A program made the position numbers and the translations under genes. A DNA stretch of 64,000 nt from Phyto melanocephala. Taxonomy: Eukaryota > Arthropoda > Insecta > Diptera > Rhinophoridae. Below are positions 60,724 through 64,000 of the stretch, one piece after another (position 1 is the first letter of the stretch; each line of letters begins with the position of its first letter). The notes beneath the pieces are model-generated. The model searched no databases and was not told the DNA's origin. It worked only from the letters and a program-made list of their open reading frames with translations. The DNA lies in contig OW799236.1 in the NCBI GenBank assembly GCA_941918925.1, positions 106,718,562-106,782,561 on the forward strand. The letters are read 5' to 3'.

Positions 60724-61338
60724 AGGGTGGTTAAATTTTAAGGGCCGATGTTGATTTTAAATAAAACACAAATTATTTAAGAAATTATTATAATTTCTTT
60801 TTGTAATGATAATATTTATATGGTTCAATTATGTATTTAACAAAATACCGGCCAAATGGCCCCCCCATCCTTGGCGACACTTCTCTATCTGATGGTCCAA
60901 ATTTTCAATGATAATGTTGATTCTCAATTGTTGGGCATGATGATGAGTCGAGGTTGACTGCTCTTTTGCCACACTGTCGCAAAAACCAGCAATGGTTCCC
61001 ATTCAACGAACTAAGAAGGCATTCACAGATTTTCTAACATTTTATACAGAGCTGTTTTGCAGAAATTTAAAATTTTTTTACAATTCTCCCGATTGTGGAC
61101 GAATTTGAACGATTATGTTAATCAAAAGAATTACGAAGTTCACAAAATGCATTTTGATTTGAACGTCCATTTTTATAAAAAACCTGAATAACTTTAAAGC
61201 GTTGCTCAATTGCGTATCTTTCCACGAATCAAATTGAGTAAGTTTGAGATTGAGAAATGTCAAGTGAAGTGCAGAAAACAAATTTAAAGACTAGGTGTAG
61301 TTAACCTTCAACATGGGCCCTTAAAATTTAACCACCCT
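60724..61338 (-). mobile_element. mariner-type element, deleted, nested in copy I
   Basis: The 23-bp terminal inverted repeats, beginning AGGGTGGTTAAATTTTAAGG, are perfect at 60724-60746 and 61316-61338. TA lies at 60722-60723 and at 61340-61341, with one extra base on the right. The 615-bp body contains a transposase C-terminus and otherwise no long ORF, so it is an internally deleted copy. Confidence 0.8.
60829..60935 (-). pseudogene. mariner transposase C-terminus
   Basis: The minus-strand frame reads IIENLDHQIEKCRQGWGGHL, then AGILLNT and a stop at 60829-60831. The CRQxxGGHLxxI ending is characteristic of mariner transposases, and is like the CGGGHLHDIIF end of the relic at 24386-24583. 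The catalytic core is absent. Confidence 0.7.
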
Positions 61339-61607
61339 CTACAAAGAAAGTGATACATATTTTACTATAAAGAGATTATTCCATAATGATTAACAAAATA
61401 ATAAATATTGTGCTTTAAATGTACACAAAATTGGTGGTGGGTATAAAAGATTCGGCACAGCCGAATATAGCGCTCTTACTTGTTTTATATGGAGTTTGAC
61501 AATTCTTTTGACTGAAATTTCCTTTTTATATATGAAGTTTGAAAACATTGGGACACAAAAAAATAATCAGCTGGGTTGGCACCGCTGCCTGTGTATACGT
61601 ACCCTGC

Positions 61608-61632
61608 AAGGCGAATTCATTGAATTCGCCTT
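61608..61632. promoter_or_regulatory. 25-bp perfect palindrome upstream of Mpp6
   Basis: AAGGCGAATTCA-T-TGAATTCGCCTT is flanked on both sides by a direct TACCCTGC repeat (61600-61607 and about 61635-61642). It lies about 217 bp before the Mpp6 start. It could be a factor-binding site or part of a small repeat; function is unknown. Confidence 0.45.
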
Positions 61633-61848
61633 GGTACCCTGCTTATATCTTTATGGTATTTTTTTGGTAATTTTGATTTCAAAAACTTTTTTAGCTATGG
61701 CAGCACTGCGATTTTCAGCAGAGTACAATAAAAAAATTTTAGTTTTGTTTTTATTCTTTTATTCGCATCCAGAGTTTTAACACGCGTTTACAAAATATTT
61801 TATAAAAGATTGTAAATTTATAAGTTAATAATCAATTGTACGTTTGAA

Positions 61849-62364
61849 ATGTCAGCGAAAAGCTTCAGTAAACCTCGCTTATCAAAGGGGATATTGGAAA
61901 TGAAATTTATGCAACGTACTAAAGCCAAAGTGGACAAAGAAATCGAGGCTGCCGAGGGTAGAGCCATGTATTCAAATGAAATTACAGACAAAATGTTAAA
62001 CAGCAACTCAAATTTCATAATCGAACCTAGTTTTGTGCACTGTGAAAATCTCTTGGAAGGCCGTTTAAGTTTTCGTGGTATGAACCCGGAGATTGAGCGT
62101 TTACTAGAGCTGGAACGTGAAGAAAAGGCGGCCGCTAAAAGGCAGGAACAAAGTAGCGAAGTTTCTAACGAGGATATGATGAAATTCTATAAAAAGACAG
62201 CTGGAGCTATTCATACAATCGAAAAGAAATTTTCAAAATTTAAAACAGTCAATCAAAATAACCATAAAAGACGCACAGATGACTACAGTACTGGTGCTGC
62301 GAGTAAAAAGAAATCTAAATTTATGAAACCTAAAGACAGTGAAGATCAACATGACATTGAATAA
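61849..62364 (+). CDS. Mpp6: M-phase phosphoprotein 6 (Mpp6), nuclear exosome cofactor
   Basis: This single-exon gene has 171 codons. Motifs in order: the conserved N-terminal segment KPRLSKGILEMKFMQRTKAK (about 8-27), which in the family anchors the protein to the exosome; SFVHCENLLEGRLSFRGMNP (about 61-80), the MPP6 signature; and a basic, low-complexity C-terminus with KKKSKF. Length fits the family (about 160-190). Family knowledge: Mpp6 binds RRP40/EXOSC3 and recruits the MTR4 helicase, and it is needed for 5.8S rRNA 3' trimming. It is convergent with Coq3; the stop codons are 471 bp apart. A candidate AATAAA lies at 62630-62635. Confidence 0.95.
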   Translation: MSAKSFSKPRLSKGILEMKFMQRTKAKVDKEIEAAEGRAMYSNEITDKMLNSNSNFIIEPSFVHCENLLEGRLSFRGMNPEIERLLELEREEKAAAKRQEQSSEVSNEDMMKFYKKTAGAIHTIEKKFSKFKTVNQNNHKRRTDDYSTGAASKKKSKFMKPKDSEDQHDIE

Positions 62365-62629
62365 TTTTTTTCTCTTATATTATTAATTAGGTATAACTAC
62401 CTATATAGTTTTAAAAAATATCCATATAAGTTTATTGAAAAACTTAAAATCTTTAAATGTGTAGTTTTTCAAAAACTGTTTTTAGTTCAATATAACTTAC
62501 AAAATATATGAGAAAATAAGGTGCAAAACTTGTTCGTTACAAAAATTTAAGATTAATACACGGTTTTTCTATATTTCAGTAAGTGTAGATTTTTAAACTT
62601 ATTTTTTCAAGAATGACAAACCATTTAGG

Positions 62630-62635
62630 AATAAA
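62630..62635 (+). terminator. candidate AATAAA poly(A) signal of Mpp6
   Basis: This is the first canonical hexamer after the Mpp6 stop, 266 bp downstream. Closer non-canonical signals are possible. Confidence 0.4.
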
Positions 62636-62746
62636 AATTAAATTAATTTAGTTAACTAGCCGCAAAAGGTGTTTTTGCTTCTTCCTTAAATTTGGTTGAT
62701 GTGTAGATCTCAGCTACCCATTTTTAATTAATATAAAAATTAACTA

Positions 62747-62825
62747 CCGTATTCACAAAAATATTTTAGGTTTACTGAAGGCAAATAAGCCTGAAATAAA
62801 CCTAAAATATATTTTATGAATACGG
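62747..62825. repeat. hairpin in the Mpp6-Coq3 convergent 3' region
   Basis: CCGTATTCACAAAAATATTT and AGGTTTA (62747-62774) pair with 62797-62825, with one mismatch and one single-base bulge. The inner AGGC/GCCT extends the stem. It begins 11 bp after the Coq3 stop in the minus-strand transcript, so it would be in the Coq3 3' UTR. Confidence 0.7.
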
Positions 62826-62835
62826 AAGTATATAT

Positions 62836-63919
62836 TTACAATTTTGTTTTAACTGCCTGTAGAGCATAACACATATCGGTTGAATTTATCCAGCGCCAAG
62901 AATTACTCCAGAAATCGTAAGTACTGCCATTTACAATAACTGTATGACAGCCCACTTTAAAAGAAAGTTAAAAAAATAAATGTCTTTAAAACTAATATTA
63001 ATTTATCCATAAAGTAATTAATTAAAGATATGCCTCAAGCCCATAGGGCAAATTGGCTAGTCTACAACACAATATATATTTTAAATTAATTAGCATTACA
63101 ATATATGAAGTAATAAATTTTTATTTACATTATATCTAAATATTAAAGAAATGGTGTAACACCAGCCAGAATTTTGTAATTATTGCCTAAATGGGTAAAT
63201 GTGGTTATGATTGGTTTTTGTTTTCAAGCGTTTTAATAGCAGTTATGTTTTTGCATTTTTGTACTTAATACCTTGGTGCAAAATAATGAAATATATGTAG
63301 GTATTACAGATAAAAAACTTACTTGTATCCAGAATTCTTTGTATATCTAAAGGACTTATCATTTTATCCCAGTGATGTGTACCAACAGGAGCAATTTTTA
63401 AAACGTATTCACCTAAGAGTACACCACTTACCCACATAAGTATTGTTTTATTAATGGTTGTTATAAAAAGACTACCTTCCGGCTATATAACAGGCAATAA
63501 AAAAATTGTAATTGCTACAAACAATACATGTACACATACATACCTTAAGACATTGAACACTAGCATTCAGTAATGCTATCTTATCCTCTACATGTTCTAA
63601 TACCTCAGATACTACAACAGCATCGTAATAATTCATTCTATCCTTAATATGCACATCCAATGGTTCTATTTTATATTGAATTAAATCACATAGTTTTGGA
63701 TCAGCCTGTTGTGAGAGGTGTTCGCGAGCTGTACTTATTAGATTTTCACCCAAATCGATACCTGTAACATTAGCTCCCAAACGTGCTAATTGTTCTGTTA
63801 AAATACCCCCACCGCAACCAACCTCTAATATTTTTATATCTTTCAGGACTTGACAAGTGTTAAATAATTCTGGGGATATATTGCCACGAGCAACTAGACC
63901 ATCACGTATAAACGGCACC
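62836..63919 (-). CDS. Coq3: Coq3, ubiquinone biosynthesis O-methyltransferase (partial, 5' end outside window)
   Basis: Visible exons: complement of 63544-63919, 63323-63482 and 62836-62954; the gene continues beyond 64000, and 63920-64000 is intron. Joins are GT-AG and in frame (QCLK|PEGS and ILDT|MGCH). The first visible exon has the SAM-binding motif I, ILEVGCGGGILTEQLARLGA, then VTGIDLGENLI and VVVSEVLEHVED, all standard for class I methyltransferases. The family-specific end is GTHHWDKMISPLD and VNGSTYDFWSNSWRWINSTD. Family knowledge: Coq3 catalyses both O-methylations in coenzyme Q synthesis on the matrix side of the inner mitochondrial membrane. The N-terminal targeting sequence is not in the window. 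Confidence 0.95.
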
Positions 63920-64000
63920 CTAAGGATTAAAAAATTTTTTTTAAAACATTCATTCAAAACTGAAAATTACAAAAAAAAAAACAATATCAATTAAAAAGAA

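Larger units (their letters stand above)
59358..61483 (-). repeat. dispersed repeat, long divergent subfamily (copy I)
   Basis: On the plus strand it starts TTTATACCCGCCACC and ends TTCGGCACAGCCGAATATAG then CGCTCTTACTTGTT. So the head hairpin ATTCGGC-TGT-GCCGAAT and the CTTACTTGTT end are shared with copies B-F, while the tail uses a CCCGCCACC variant. The middle contains about 2.5 tandem units of 276-288 bp. Each has CCTCCCATATAACG (starting 59967, 60243, 60531), AATAAAGATTTTGGAATAAT and CACTTTTCACGTTATCTACC or similar. A mariner element is inserted near the head. Confidence 0.75.

Noticed and set aside
61818..62018. Minus-strand 66-codon ORF over Mpp6
   Set aside because: Antisense to the Mpp6 coding sequence, no recognisable motif.
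1..64000. tRNA, rRNA genes and CRISPR arrays
   Set aside because: None was found. The only tRNA-like sequence is the SINE head, and the tandem arrays present lack regular spacers.

Overview
The window reads as nuclear DNA from a higher fly (Cyclorrhapha). It is very AT-rich, its genes are split by introns, and transposon remnants fill most of the rest. The five conserved genes are recognisable from their proteins. As I recall, their orthologues lie close together in Drosophila melanogaster at the base of 2L (39A-B): Dap160, CG9253 (DDX47), E2f2, Mpp6 (CG9250) and Coq3 (CG9249). Inflated introns and the repeat types suggest a calyptrate such as a blowfly, but that is inference.

Layout. Bases 1-30391 hold no well-supported host gene. 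They contain a pogo/Tigger element (369-1319), a 5'-truncated LINE inside a large inverted repeat (3772-4755), an hAT element with perfect 8-bp target duplication (7361-9010), a PIF/Harbinger transposase relic (about 16.0-16.6 kb), a foldback element (20832-21262), a mariner relic (23898-24583), a second Tigger-type element nested in a dispersed repeat (26198-26943), a tRNA-derived SINE (27918-28113) and a Helitron-like repeat (28641-28935). Dap160 (intersectin) runs on the minus strand from 44822 to 30392 in 11 exons. Its 8.8-kb first intron holds three copies of a dispersed repeat and a hairpin with perfect 133-bp arms. DDX47/Rrp3 lies on the plus strand (50361-52387, 3 exons). It is convergent with E2f2 on the minus strand (56530-54318, 5 exons). 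After a repeat block with a nested mariner, single-exon Mpp6 (61849-62364, plus) converges with the 3' part of Coq3 (minus), which leaves the window at its right edge.

One dispersed repeat family, with termini near TATACCCTTCAC and a conserved 17-nt terminal hairpin, occurs at least nine times. In the four best copies its central block is found in two opposite orientations. All splice joins given for the four multi-exon genes keep the reading frame and restore expected protein motifs. They are predictions from sequence, not transcript evidence.

The genes serve separate housekeeping or signalling roles: endocytic scaffold, ribosome biogenesis helicase, cell-cycle repressor, exosome cofactor and ubiquinone synthesis. 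DDX47 and Mpp6 both act in rRNA maturation. Promoter-proximal signals include a CACGTG E-box 66 bp before the DDX47 start and two TTTGGCGC sites at E2f2.
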